Origin: Rhizopus arrhizus
Lineage: Eukaryota; Mucoromycota; Mucoromycetes; Mucorales; Rhizopodaceae
Length of the DNA: 64,000 nt
Assembly: GCA_024220505.1 (NCBI GenBank)
Contig: JAKZZE010000003.1
Coordinates: 682,001-746,000, forward strand
Direction of reading: 5' to 3'
A program made the translations under genes and the position numbers. This document shows, piece after piece, positions 22,872-33,300 of this stretch. Position 1 is the first letter of the stretch; each line of letters starts with the position of its first letter. The notes under the pieces are model-generated. The model was not told the DNA's origin, did no database searches, and saw only the letters and a list, made by a program, of their open reading frames with translations.

Positions 22872-23571
22872 ATAAAAGATTTTCTTTATTAAAAGGCATG
22901 GAGGCGTCGCTAGTGTGAGCATAGTGCCTCGCCTTGGAGTGGTTATTACATGTGTAATATGAAATTGTAATAAAAAACAGTAGAACTGAAAAAAGGTGTA
23001 AGAGGTTCGCAGGAATCGGATCTTGAAAGAGGTGATCGACATGGATAGCTTGTATGACAAGAGGTGGAGGGGGCAACAGAGACCAAGAGAGCAAGAGTGA
23101 AGTGCGACAAAGCGCGATAGGAGGTTGGATTGAGGGGCACAGATGGTACTGGCAGATGATAGATCAATTGGTAGGGCCGAAACCAGTAAAGAAAGATATA
23201 TGGAGGCACAAAGGCCAAGATGGATGTCCAAAAGGAGCAAGAATGCTATAGCAGCTGGTAAAGTAGATTTTGAGAGCTATTAAATAGGAGGTTAATAGCT
23301 ACAATTGTGTGTACAGAGAATTAGATAATATATAAAGAATGTTTTTTTTTTTTTTTTTTTTTCTATTTTGAACAGGTAAAAGTAGAGCCAACAGTCAGGG
23401 ACTGGGCGGAGTTAAAGAAAGCCAAATGGCGTGAGGTAGTAAAAGCTATGTTTTTCTTTTCTAGCTTTTGTTTTTTTTGTTTGTTTTTTTTTTTTTTTTT
23501 TTTAGTTTTTGTTTTGTTTTTTAGTTTTTTTTTTTTTTTTTTTTTGTAGTCTATAAGTAAACAGCAAGGAA
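22872..23571 (-). other. 3' untranslated region of the LINE
   Basis: Non-coding. Holds three long A tracts on the minus strand (T tracts at 23342-23362, 23486-23503 and 23527-23545) and no protein that resembles a known family. An AATAAAG signal lies about 15 nt from the 3' end. Confidence 0.6.
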
Positions 23572-26500
23572 TTATTCAGCAGTTGACAGTAAAGTGGAGA
23601 GATGCGCAGTTGTAGCTGGCTTGAGTTTGTCTAGGAGTAATGAGCCTGATGTATCGGATGCTGTAGGGGAAAATTCTTCATCAGGTTGACAGATTTGTTC
23701 TATTTCAAACAAGATGGTACAAACAACCGGCCACCAAGCGGACCAGCGAGAGAGAAGAGGAGGAGAATGACGAGCGGGAAGCTTGCGGGGCAACTGATTC
23801 AGCACATAATCCAGCGGATTAGGGCGAGTGTTGAGAGCAACTTTTAAGCGTATCGCCACCCGAAGGCAGCTCAACAGATGTGCTCTAGATGCATGTGGGT
23901 GACCACAGCGACAGGCGATAGGGCGACCTGGTAGCCAACCCATACGCCACCTAAGAAGACGACTACGATCGTAGACGCTCATCGGTAATGTAAGGATTGG
24001 GTCTACACAATGGTACGGACGGCAAGCAGAGAGAAGGACTGGAGGCTTTGGTTTTTGATATATCGCTGCTAGATTGAGCTCGCGATAAGTCTCAGTACAC
24101 AGACGAACATGAGCGACGCAGGTAAAGTGAGCAATGCGGTTAGCTGTTGAAGCATGACCACCATTTAACGCTGGGTTGGACCATAGTGGGTTTGACGCTA
24201 CTAAGGCCGGCCAACGAAAACGACTACGAGCAGGAGCCTCTTGTACAAAGCGCAGAAGGAGAGAGAGGAGGGTATCTTCAGGGAGGAAGTGGACTCGGAG
24301 GATGAACTTGAAGACCAAGATATTGGCACGTTCTTTCATGGATGGAAGGTTGACCAAATGCTTGTAGACAGTGGTGGATGATGTACGATGACCACCAAAA
24401 GCCATACGGAGACACTGGTCTTGAGCCTTTTCTAATAGAGCCAACTGCTTGACCAGGAAGGTACATATACACAGACCGTACTCAAACTTGGGCCTAATAA
24501 AGGTAGCATAGAGACGGCTGGCCATGAGTCGAGAGAAGCTTGCTGATCTAATACCAATTGGCAACAGAGTCGCACGCATGGCAGAGATAGCAGAGGCTGA
24601 GTTCCTACGAATAAGATGGTCAGTGGCAATCTTACCCTGTGGACTGAAAGGAACGCCAAGATAAGTGAACGAAGATTCCTTGGGTATGGGTGACCCGTAG
24701 AGCTTCATTCGACGTCCTCCATGGTCACTAGGGCAGTTAAGCACGACACACTTGGCAGGATTCCACCGATAACCGAGTGACTGAGAGTGTTCTTCTGCTT
24801 TCTTGAGCAACTTTGGCATAACCTCAGGAGCAGCAATCAAAACGACATCATCAGCATACAGCAAACAATTTATCCAGAGGCCACCGAACTCGCGTTGGGG
24901 CATGGTACTGTAATATCGTGCAGAGACAGGCAAGCGAATATCCCGAAGGACAGCAGGAAGAGAGTTGATGTACACAGAGTACAGGAAGGGAGAGAGGATT
25001 GAACCTTGCAGTACACCAGTACGAGGCCAGAACGAAGGTGAAGAGTGTCCAGCAAGTAATACCTCTATACTTACCTGATCGAATAGACACTGAAGGATGC
25101 CAAGCATGGGCTCAGAGACATGTGTCTCAAGAGCACGCCATACAATAGCACGGTCAACAGTGTCATAGGCCGACTTGATGTCCAAGAAGGCAAGGACAGG
25201 TGGTTCACCGGAGTGGTCGATAGTGTGTTGTCGGCACAGCTCATGCAAGCATAAGGCTTGATCGAGCGCACTACGATGATGTCGAAACCCACCTTGGACA
25301 GGATCAAGTGGTGGGGCAGTGGATTCCAGCTCCTGCTGCAGGCACAACTCGAATAGCTTGCGCATGATCGAGGTGAGTGAGATTGGTCTATAGTTACCTG
25401 GGTCTAAGGCATCTCCTTTCTTGTAGATAGGGACTACTTGAGCAGTACACCAGGCCGAGGGGACCGATGACCACTTCCAACAAAGTTGAAAAAGGAGAGT
25501 AATCACTGGAATGACCTCATCCGCGATCGGCAACAGCATTTCAGTACGGAGGTGATCGACACCAGGGGCTTTGCGTCTCGAAAGACGTTTCAACAAAGCA
25601 TGGTGTACTGTACTGGTCGTTATGGGACAGCTGGCTTCATCTATGGGATGAGGACCATTGGGAATGAGTGGGGCAGGGTAACGAGTGTCAGGCAGGTTTA
25701 CACCAGAGAACACCTGTTGGAGGTGTCTTGCCATGACAGAAGCAGCAACACGGGAACCCTCGGGATGAGAGAATTGTGGTTGAACTACCCGATTGCGCTT
25801 AATCCTACTGACAATGGAGTTAGTATCAGCAAGAGGACCATATGACAACTTGTGACAAAACTGTTTCCAAGTGAAGCGACGTCGACGACGAAGTTCAGAC
25901 TTGTACCGCAAGCATGCCAAAGTATAGTCGGTCCATCTTGCAGCTTTGCTAGGACCAGAGGCTCTTTTCCAAGCACGTCTACAGGACTCGCGATGGTCGA
26001 ACGCGGCCTGCAGGTCGGCTGTCCAGAACCAAGCATGGTGGCGACTGTGAGGGCTCTTGCGACCGATGGACTGATCCAAACTAGACTGGATAATCTCATT
26101 GAATTGAAGAGTCAGTGCATCAAGATCGGGACGTACAGAGGTGTAGACACCATCTGCAGAGGTATATTCTTGAAGCAACTGAAGGAACGGTCGTAGCTTA
26201 TCCTTGACTAATTGCACATAGGTACAATCATGTTCGGATAATCTACTTAGGTTCCAGAGCAGACGAGGGTGACTTGAAGGAGGAGGAGGGGGAGGCACAA
26301 GACAAGAAAGAGACAGAGGACTATGATCAGACCCGAGAGCAAGATCGTCATGGACTCTTAATTGTGCGTTGTGGAGGTCCTGCGTGCTAAGGAAAAGGTC
26401 AATAACACTATGGAAATGTCGGCCTGTCATGGAGCTGAATCGTGTGTGCGAATTATACGTGGGTATTCCAAACGCAAGTTCAGAATTCCAACAGCGTAAA

Positions 26501-27063
26501 CCATTCTCGACGATCCAGTTGTTCAGAGCAGTGCCACGACGGGTGGTGCGGTTATCACCAAGCATCTCACGGTGTCGAGCGTTAAAGTCGCCGCAGATGA
26601 TGGTGTTTTGTTGTGATGGGTGGGTTTGTACGGGTAAATTGTCAAGTATTTCCATAGCTTCATCGACTGATAGTGCTGGTGGCAGGTAAACACAGTGAAT
26701 CAGCATGTTGGAGACTTGACAGGTGAGGACGTAAGGAGAGGTGGATGGAAAATGAGTGACTTCATATGGGCAATCAGGGTGGACCAAGAGACTGATTCCC
26801 ATTTCACCACGGTAGGTGTTGTCTACTGGTATTGCATACGTATGGTACTGTTTCCAATTGGTGAGAAACCTCAACGGTGACAAGAGCCACGTCTCGGTAA
26901 GAAACAGTAGATGGGTAAAAGGAATGGAGTTAGTAATGTCATCAATGGTGTGACGAGCACAACCATTAGTGTTCCATAGGGTAATAGAGAGGATATTATT
27001 TGGCATAGACGAAGGAGAGGAAGGGGGGTATAAATTATGATTATTATTATTTACCTGACTCAT
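23572..27063 (-). CDS. LINE ORF2: endonuclease and reverse transcriptase
   Basis: 1163 residues. Residues ~25-250 form an AP-type endonuclease (LFLTETWLL, IICGDFNARHREM, VIDLFLST, LGSDHSPLSL) that nicks target DNA. Residues ~540-800 are the RT: YKKGDALDPGNYRPISLTS, LAFLDIKSAYDTVDR, GVLQGSILSPFLYSVYIN and the catalytic LLYADDVVLIA. Near residue 1060 a zinc motif CRCGHPHASRAHLLSC ends the protein, as in many LINEs. No RNase H domain is seen. The ATG overlaps the ORF1 stop as TAATG, suggesting translation by termination and reinitiation. The frame is intact, so the enzyme may be functional. Clade (Tad1, I, jockey or L1-like) cannot be settled by eye. Confidence 0.93.
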   Translation of the reverse strand: MSQVNNNNHNLYPPSSPSSMPNNILSITLWNTNGCARHTIDDITNSIPFTHLLFLTETWLLSPLRFLTNWKQYHTYAIPVDNTYRGEMGISLLVHPDCPYEVTHFPSTSPYVLTCQVSNMLIHCVYLPPALSVDEAMEILDNLPVQTHPSQQNTIICGDFNARHREMLGDNRTTRRGTALNNWIVENGLRCWNSELAFGIPTYNSHTRFSSMTGRHFHSVIDLFLSTQDLHNAQLRVHDDLALGSDHSPLSLSCLVPPPPPPSSHPRLLWNLSRLSEHDCTYVQLVKDKLRPFLQLLQEYTSADGVYTSVRPDLDALTLQFNEIIQSSLDQSIGRKSPHSRHHAWFWTADLQAAFDHRESCRRAWKRASGPSKAARWTDYTLACLRYKSELRRRRRFTWKQFCHKLSYGPLADTNSIVSRIKRNRVVQPQFSHPEGSRVAASVMARHLQQVFSGVNLPDTRYPAPLIPNGPHPIDEASCPITTSTVHHALLKRLSRRKAPGVDHLRTEMLLPIADEVIPVITLLFQLCWKWSSVPSAWCTAQVVPIYKKGDALDPGNYRPISLTSIMRKLFELCLQQELESTAPPLDPVQGGFRHHRSALDQALCLHELCRQHTIDHSGEPPVLAFLDIKSAYDTVDRAIVWRALETHVSEPMLGILQCLFDQVSIEVLLAGHSSPSFWPRTGVLQGSILSPFLYSVYINSLPAVLRDIRLPVSARYYSTMPQREFGGLWINCLLYADDVVLIAAPEVMPKLLKKAEEHSQSLGYRWNPAKCVVLNCPSDHGGRRMKLYGSPIPKESSFTYLGVPFSPQGKIATDHLIRRNSASAISAMRATLLPIGIRSASFSRLMASRLYATFIRPKFEYGLCICTFLVKQLALLEKAQDQCLRMAFGGHRTSSTTVYKHLVNLPSMKERANILVFKFILRVHFLPEDTLLSLLLRFVQEAPARSRFRWPALVASNPLWSNPALNGGHASTANRIAHFTCVAHVRLCTETYRELNLAAIYQKPKPPVLLSACRPYHCVDPILTLPMSVYDRSRLLRWRMGWLPGRPIACRCGHPHASRAHLLSCLRVAIRLKVALNTRPNPLDYVLNQLPRKLPARHSPPLLSRWSAWWPVVCTILFEIEQICQPDEEFSPTASDTSGSLLLDKLKPATTAHLSTLLSTAE

Positions 27064-28455
27064 TAGATCTCTTCAGCTGGTTCACCAGCACCAGTAGGAG
27101 AAGGTTGATCTTGAATAGGTGGAAGAGGGTCTTGAGGATCAACTTCATTCATAATAACATCCAGGAAGGATGTTTTGACCTTGGTGATGGCTTGACGTGG
27201 AGGGCGGGACTTGTTTAAGAAGTCTTGGTATTGCTCCTGGGTGATCCAAGACTTGTTGAAAAAGGAACGTGCAACTGAGGAACGCACTTCAACGCGTACG
27301 CGATCCAAGGCACGAAGGAGAGAGGCGGTGTGAATCTCACACATCTTGAGATGTCGTTCGTCATTTGTGAGATCAGCAAACTTGGAATCTCGAAGATTAG
27401 CAGCATCGCGAGGGTTGAACTCTTCCAGAGGCTTGATGCCTGCCTTGTTGAGTGTAGTCAAAGCCTGGTCTACGTAGTCATTGTGAACCAAGATGGCGAC
27501 TACACGGCTGGTAGGGTAATACAAGTGGAGAATTCGGGAGTTCTCAAGGCGTAGCTTGGCTAGCTTAGCACGGGCATTACCAATGGACTCACGGAAGCGG
27601 CAGGGGAGGTATATGTATTGGTACCCATGGGTACCGGATACCGGAGTGAATGTACGTGCCACCACTTGAAGTTGTCTGGTGGACAACACCTTGCGAGGGC
27701 GAGTGGTGGGAGGCTTGTGCGCAGGAGGGGCGTTTTTCTTTCCCTTTAAAGCAGCTGCCTTATAGGGGGCAGGAGTAGCAGTGGGTTGAGGAGGAGGAGG
27801 AGTCGATTTCCACTTTGATGCCTCAGTGCCAGCGCGGGGCTTGGGCTGTTGTTGTGGTGGTTGGGCTTGAGGGGCCTCAAGTTCAGCAATATGGGTCTGA
27901 GCTACCTTGAGCTCCTCTCGAAGGCGTTGGTTCTCTTGGACCAAAGACTCCACGTGAAGAAGCCTGGCTTGGAAGGGCCGGAACCAATCCGGGACGGAAG
28001 AAGGCAATCCAAAGTCAAGTGGTTGGTCCACTGTGAGCACTGGAGACTGGTGAGTAGGCTGTTGGGTGGGCCCAAAGTCAAGAGTAGCATTAGGATTCAT
28101 GATAAAGTCGATATTATGTGACTTTATCTTGCGATTGGGACGGCTCACTTGATCAAAGGGTTGAAGTTGTGGTGAGCGGTCGGAGAGGGTGCGCTTAGTA
28201 GGGGCGGTGTAGGAGGAGGAGGAAATAGGTTCCTGGTTACTGGTTTTGCTGTGGATTGTAGTTTCTTCTTGAATCTTTGAAACTGTATTATTTGATGAGT
28301 TTTGAGTTGAAGAAGGTGGTGTAAGTGGAGTAATGTTGTTTCTTGATGGATGTATTGAACTAATGACGGATTGATAGGTTTTCTTTAAAGAAGTGTATGC
28401 GGGTGATTGTTTAGCCAGACAAAAGTTGGTGTAACAATCAGAAACACGAAAGAAC
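27063..28455 (-). CDS. LINE ORF1 protein
   Basis: The frame is open from the element's 5' junction to a TAA at 27065-27063. The first ATG is at 28100 (345 residues), but the ~118 codons before it also look protein-like, rich in Ser/Thr. After the ATG there is a coiled-coil stretch (LLHVESLVQENQRLREELK), a Pro/Gln-rich segment and a basic stretch (TRPRKVLSTRQLQVVARTF). An RRM-like or RNA-binding segment may follow (YQYIYLPCRFRESIGNARAK ... RVVAILVHNDYVDQAL). ORF1 proteins bind LINE RNA and form the transposition particle. The absence of an upstream ATG suggests 5' truncation or a host-supplied start. The exact start is uncertain. Confidence 0.75.
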
Positions 28456-28537
28456 GTCACTATGTCCGAGTGGTTAAGGAGTATGACTAGAAATCATATG
28501 GGCTTTGCCCGCACAGGTTCAAATCCTGTTGGTGACG
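28456..28537 (+). tRNA. tRNA-Ser, anticodon AGA
   Basis: Seven-pair acceptor stem (GTCACTA with TGGTGAC, one G-U), anticodon loop CTAGAAA giving anticodon AGA, a long variable arm (GGGC-TTT-GCCC) as in class II tRNAs, T arm ACAGG-TTCAAAT-CCTGT and discriminator G at 28537. No intron. Although the LINE landed in it, the target duplication restores its 5' end, so the gene looks complete with both internal promoter boxes. A TTTT at 28574-28577 may end transcription. Confidence 0.95.
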
Positions 28538-28669
28538 ATTCATTGTTTCTCTCTGTTGCGTCACAGATGGTGAAATTTTGGTTTTGGAGTATGTCGCATT
28601 TTTATTCTACTGTAAAGATGCTGTAACAAACAGGAATGAAACGTCGGAATTTAAATCGTTGCAGTTTAT

Positions 28670-29083
28670 TGTAACCAAGAAGAAAGTAACTATGTAACAC
28701 CCGATCAAGCCGAAAATTTTCAAAATAGCGACTTTAGTCGCTAGATCGAAAATTGTCGGTCAAATGAAAACTTTCATTTTTGTGAAAAAGGTCAAAAGCA
28801 CAAACAAAGAAACAATATAAATACCTTCTCTTGTTGAAGTCAATTCAATTCAGTTTTTTTTGAATAAAGAACTCAAGTTCAATTCTTTTTATCTTTTCAT
28901 TTACACAAACAGGCAATCTTTAGTTATAAAAGTCCCTGTTCCCTTTATTTTTATCTTTATCTTTTATCTTATATTTGATCTTACTTAAAAGATCTGGTGG
29001 TCACATCAAGCAACTAAACTTGTAAAAACTCAAGAAAACTCTCTTTATTAATAACAACCTTTACTACTCCAAGAAAAATAACA
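28670..29083 (+). repeat. 5' LTR of element A
   Basis: TATAAATA near 28818 is the likely promoter box, and a TGATCTTACTTAAAAGATC stem-loop precedes TGGTGGTCAC at ~28995. The primer binding site TGGTGGTCACTACGAG follows at 29086 after two Ts. It should pair with a tRNA ending in CTCGTAGTGACCACCA. Confidence 0.93.
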
Positions 29084-29202
29084 TTTGGTGGTCACTACGA
29101 GGGACATCAAATCAAAAATCAAGACTTCAAGACTCAAAAATAATAAAAATTTACAAACTCGAATTCCTTAACGATTTACTATCAAGCTTACCTCACATTG
29201 AC

Positions 29203-30258
29203 ATGCCCGAACAAATCGCGTTGGCCAATAGTAATATCAGCCCTAACAACCGCCCTCTACTCATCGAATTCCATGGTTACGAAGGTGAAGACTTTCGACA
29301 CTTTCAGGAAGTCTTAGAATCGTATATGGACATTAATGATATTACGAAAAATGCAAGAAAGCGAACCATACTCAAGGCACAATTGCGTGGCCCTGCCAAG
29401 ACACTCCTTGAGAAAGTTATACTCAAGGATAACCCTGGAATGGAATATGAACAAGCAATTGCAAGTCTGAAAGCTCGTTATATAACACCAGAACTCATAC
29501 AGCGTTACGAATTACAATTTAACGAAATGTATCAGGGAGAGCAAGAGCATCCCCAGATATTCTTTGCAAGGTTACAAGAAGCTGCTGGACTTGCCGAAAT
29601 CAAGGATGAAGCAGTAATCGAAAGTAGATTCCGTGCTGGGCTATTGCCCGAGATTAAGCAATTTTGTATACAAAGTAGTTCGAGAACCACTCAAGATTGG
29701 ATGACTCACGCCGAAGGATGGTGGTATGCTAATAAGCCTCGTAAAATATCAATGGTGAACAACCCCTTCATACCAAGAAATGCTAATCAAGCCCTCATCG
29801 AGCACGAGATGGAGCAGCATAAACGTCATCAAAATAGCAATCACAACATTGAATTATATGATGCTGAACAACAACCAGCTATTATCCCTGCTTATGGATT
29901 AACCACTAATCAAAACCAATTAACTGCAATGGATGCAACACCAAGACGTGCTCAATATGGTTCCAATACGTACTCTCACAATCGTAACTACAGCCAACAA
30001 AGTAATCATCTTAGTCAGCAACAGGAACTAGTGGATCTTATACAACGTACTATACGCTCAGAGCTGGATAACCAACGTCAGCAATACAACAGAAACTATG
30101 GCCGCAATAATCGCAACAACTATAACAACAACAATTATAGTAATGACAGAAATGGACGTCCTAATAACAATTATAATAATAGGTATAACAGCCGAGCCGA
30201 TGACAATTATAATAACCAGCAACAAGGCTCCAACCAAAACCAACAGCCAAAAAACTAA
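29203..30258 (+). CDS. Gag of element A
   Basis: 351 residues. A Gag core spans ~20-195 (IEFHGYEGEDFRHFQEVLE, YITPELIQRYELQFNEMYQG, SRFRAGLLPEIKQFC, TQDWMTHAEGWWYANKPRK). There is no CCHC zinc knuckle. Instead residues ~250-351 form an Asn/Tyr/Gln/Arg-rich low-complexity tail, which may bind RNA or promote assembly in place of a nucleocapsid. The last sense codons contain the slippery heptamer A AAA AAC, directly before the TAA at 30256-30258. Gag of B (433 aa) and C (378 aa) share the core and differ mainly in the tail. Confidence 0.93.
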   Translation: MPEQIALANSNISPNNRPLLIEFHGYEGEDFRHFQEVLESYMDINDITKNARKRTILKAQLRGPAKTLLEKVILKDNPGMEYEQAIASLKARYITPELIQRYELQFNEMYQGEQEHPQIFFARLQEAAGLAEIKDEAVIESRFRAGLLPEIKQFCIQSSSRTTQDWMTHAEGWWYANKPRKISMVNNPFIPRNANQALIEHEMEQHKRHQNSNHNIELYDAEQQPAIIPAYGLTTNQNQLTAMDATPRRAQYGSNTYSHNRNYSQQSNHLSQQQELVDLIQRTIRSELDNQRQQYNRNYGRNNRNNYNNNNYSNDRNGRPNNNYNNRYNSRADDNYNNQQQGSNQNQQPKN

Positions 30259-30304
30259 ATGGGTCGGTTGCCTTTAAGCAAGGAGATGGTCAATCGAACA
30301 CCCA
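30249..30304 (+). promoter_or_regulatory. -1 ribosomal frameshift site of element A
   Basis: Slippery heptamer A AAA AAC at 30249-30255 sits in the correct phase (CCA AAA AAC TAA). After a 4-nt spacer, TGGGTCGGTTG (30260-30270) can pair with CAATCG (30291-30296) and ACCCA (30300-30304). The -1 frame is open into pol, whose first ATG is only at 30360. Confidence 0.85.
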
Positions 30305-33300
30305 ACATAAACCAAAATCCATTAATAACAATAACAATCCACAACATCAACTAAATGCCATGCTAACTGAAAAAGATCACACATATTGCAATTGCCACGA
30401 AGATCTATTTGCTGCTGTACGAAGTGAAAGGCCACCTGATGTCACGACTGCCCCATATGCTAAAACAATAAGAACATCTAAAGGAAAGCAAACAGCCGGA
30501 CCATCAGTCAATAAAAGAGTAACGACACGCACGCATATAGAAGAAATAACGCCAACACCTGTTCAACCCAATAATGCAACTCAAATACAACAACAGGTAC
30601 AACCAAGGCAAGAACTAATAGAAACAGATATACAGATGGAAGAGAAGTCAAAGCCCAAAAAGCCTAGAGCAAAAAGGTCTCCACCCGAAATCAAATACGA
30701 TATTGTATCAGATGTGCTGAACCACAAAGCCGACATAGAGATTGGCGACTTAATCGCTGTAGCACCTTCCTTAAGACGGAAGTTGGTAACTGGATGCAGA
30801 CCTAAACGGGACTCTAACAAAAATAAAACGCAACCGCAGACAATGGCGTTGATTGAAGACGAGGAATTCAACACAACTGCCGTATATTCACATATATTCC
30901 TTGGTGACAAAAAGATCAAAGCTTTAATCGACTGTGGAGCAGCTAAAACTTGTATGTCAAAAGCACTTGCGGATGCATTAAATTTAGAAATCGACGCAGC
31001 ATCGGAAAGCATTTTTACATTAGGAAATGGATCAAAACAGCCTGCACTTGGATTAATATATGATGTACCCATTGAAGTCAAAGAAGGATTAATAATACCA
31101 TGTACTGTAGAAGTTTTGCCAACCTGCCCAACGCCTCTCATTATAGGAAATAACTGGCTTAGTCGTGCAAAAGCTAAGATAGATTTCAATAGTTCAACCC
31201 TCAAGGTCACGTACAAGAATAAGAAGGCAGAAATTGAGATAATATATATAAGGAAAGGCGCGCCACTACCAAAGATGCTCAGCTACCAACAGAATTATCA
31301 ACATCCAGTTAGCCTTACGAACTCATCACCAGCAAAACCAATGACAGAAGAGATTGATACCTCTGAAGATGATGAGGATGAAGAAAGTGACGAAGAATCA
31401 TCAGAAGACGATAATGAAATAGACAATGATGATAGTGAAAATGAAGACGATTCTCTATTGGTCTTAGAAAATGAAGAAAAGAAAGAAGTTACTATCACCA
31501 GATTCAAGGAAACCCATGTAATTCAAGCCTCTAGTACTGGATTAACCATACCACCTAACTCATCAATAACACTTACTTTGGAAAAACCAGAAAAAGGATC
31601 CACCGAATGGTTTTATCATTTTGATACGTTGCATCATTTACTCAAATCATCAAGTGGAATTTTCGATGCGTGTTCATCATTTATTGTAAACAAGCGAACT
31701 ATAGAAATACGATTCTTCAACCGAACCAACTCTGAGATCGTTATAAAGCCAGAAGAAGAACTAGGAATATTGGAAAAGTTCAATCTAAATGAAGATGTTA
31801 TCGTATCATCATATAACCTACGAGCCGATCTTGAAATGTGTACACTAGAGATAAGCAACAAAGAAGTTATAAATGACGATAATCAGCCTTTACTCGACTC
31901 TTGTAAACTGAACAAAATGGAAATTGGAGATTTACCGTTAGAAATGAAAAGAAAACTGCGAACTTTACTTTGTAAATATGAGCACATATTTGACTGGAAC
32001 AACGACATCATTGGACATACCGAACTTATCAAGCACAAGATAATAATAGACAAAGATGCTATGCCTATTAGCCATAGACCATACAGAATAAGTCCAATAG
32101 AAGCAGAATATCTTAAAAAGGAATTGGAAAAATACTGTAAATTAGGCGTCATCACCCCCTCAAATAGTCCATGGGCAGCACCAATCATTCTGGTAAAGAA
32201 GAAGAATGGAGAATATCGTATGGTGATTGACTATAGAAAATTAAACGCCATAACTAAAAAGGATGCGTACCCATTACCAAGGATTGACGATTTATTAGAC
32301 GCATTAGGAAAGGCTAAAGTGTTTTCTGCTCTGGATATGCGAGCTGGCTTCCATCAAGTACCCTTAGAGGAATCAAGTAAAGAACTCACCGCTTTTACCA
32401 CGAAATACGGCACATACCACTATAATATGCTACCAATGGGTCTAGTAAACTCTCCAGCTACCTTTCAAAGATTGATAGATCTATGCTTCAGGCCCTTAAT
32501 CAACAAATGTCTAGTGGCTTATATAGATGATCTCAACGTATACTCAAACAACGAGCAAGAACACCTTCAACATCTTGAACTAGTATTTCAATGCATCGAG
32601 ATTGCAAATCTCAAACTCAATCCAGAAAAATGCCATTTCTTTAAAGATCATTTGAAATTCCTCGGTTATGTCGTTACTAAAGAAGGGATCCACACTGATC
32701 CAGAAAAAGTCAAAAAGATAGTTGAATACCCACGACCAACCACAACCACACAAGTCAGGTCTTTCTTAGGAATTGCTTCGTACTATCGACGCTTCATAAG
32801 AGACTTTGCTGCAATAGCCAGACCGCTTCATGATCAAACAAAAACAAAGAAAAAGATTCCGTGGACCTCAACAACAACCGAATCCTTTGAAAAACTCAAA
32901 CAACTATTGACCACTGCACCTGTACTAGCTAGACCAGATTTCAACAAAGAGTTCATCTTGGTGACCGATGCGTCAAAACAAGGACTAGGTTGTGTTCTAA
33001 CCCAATTAGATGATGATGGTAAAGAGCATCCAATTGTATTTGCAAGTCGAGGACTCAAGCCAAATGAAACAAACTACGCCCCAACCAAATTGGAATGTTT
33101 AGCCGTTGTTTGGGCAGTAAAGTTATTCAGGCCTTACTTACTTGGAAAGAAGTTCATGATTATTACAGACCATTCAGCGCTAACAGGATTACTCAAAACA
33201 CCAAACCCAACTGGAATTATAGCACGATGGATTGTCATATTATCCGAATACGAATTTGATATCAAATATCGACCTGGTCGAGTGAATGAAAGTGCAGACT

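Larger units (their letters stand above)
22872..28455 (-). mobile_element. LINE (non-LTR retrotransposon) in the tRNA-Ser gene
   Basis: 5584 bp on the minus strand with ORF1 (27063-28455), ORF2 (23572-27063) and a ~700-nt 3' region. Bounded by the 15-bp duplication at 22857-22871 and 28456-28470, as expected of target-primed reverse transcription. Its 3' end (...AGAAAATCTTTTAT) has no clear poly(A) tail. The ORF1 frame is open right to the 5' junction without an ATG for the first ~120 codons, so the copy may be 5'-truncated. Confidence 0.9.

Noticed and set aside
22776..23240. A 154-codon minus-strand frame at the LINE 3' end
   Set aside because: It crosses the LINE 3' boundary and the target duplication, so it cannot be an element gene, and it has no recognisable motif.
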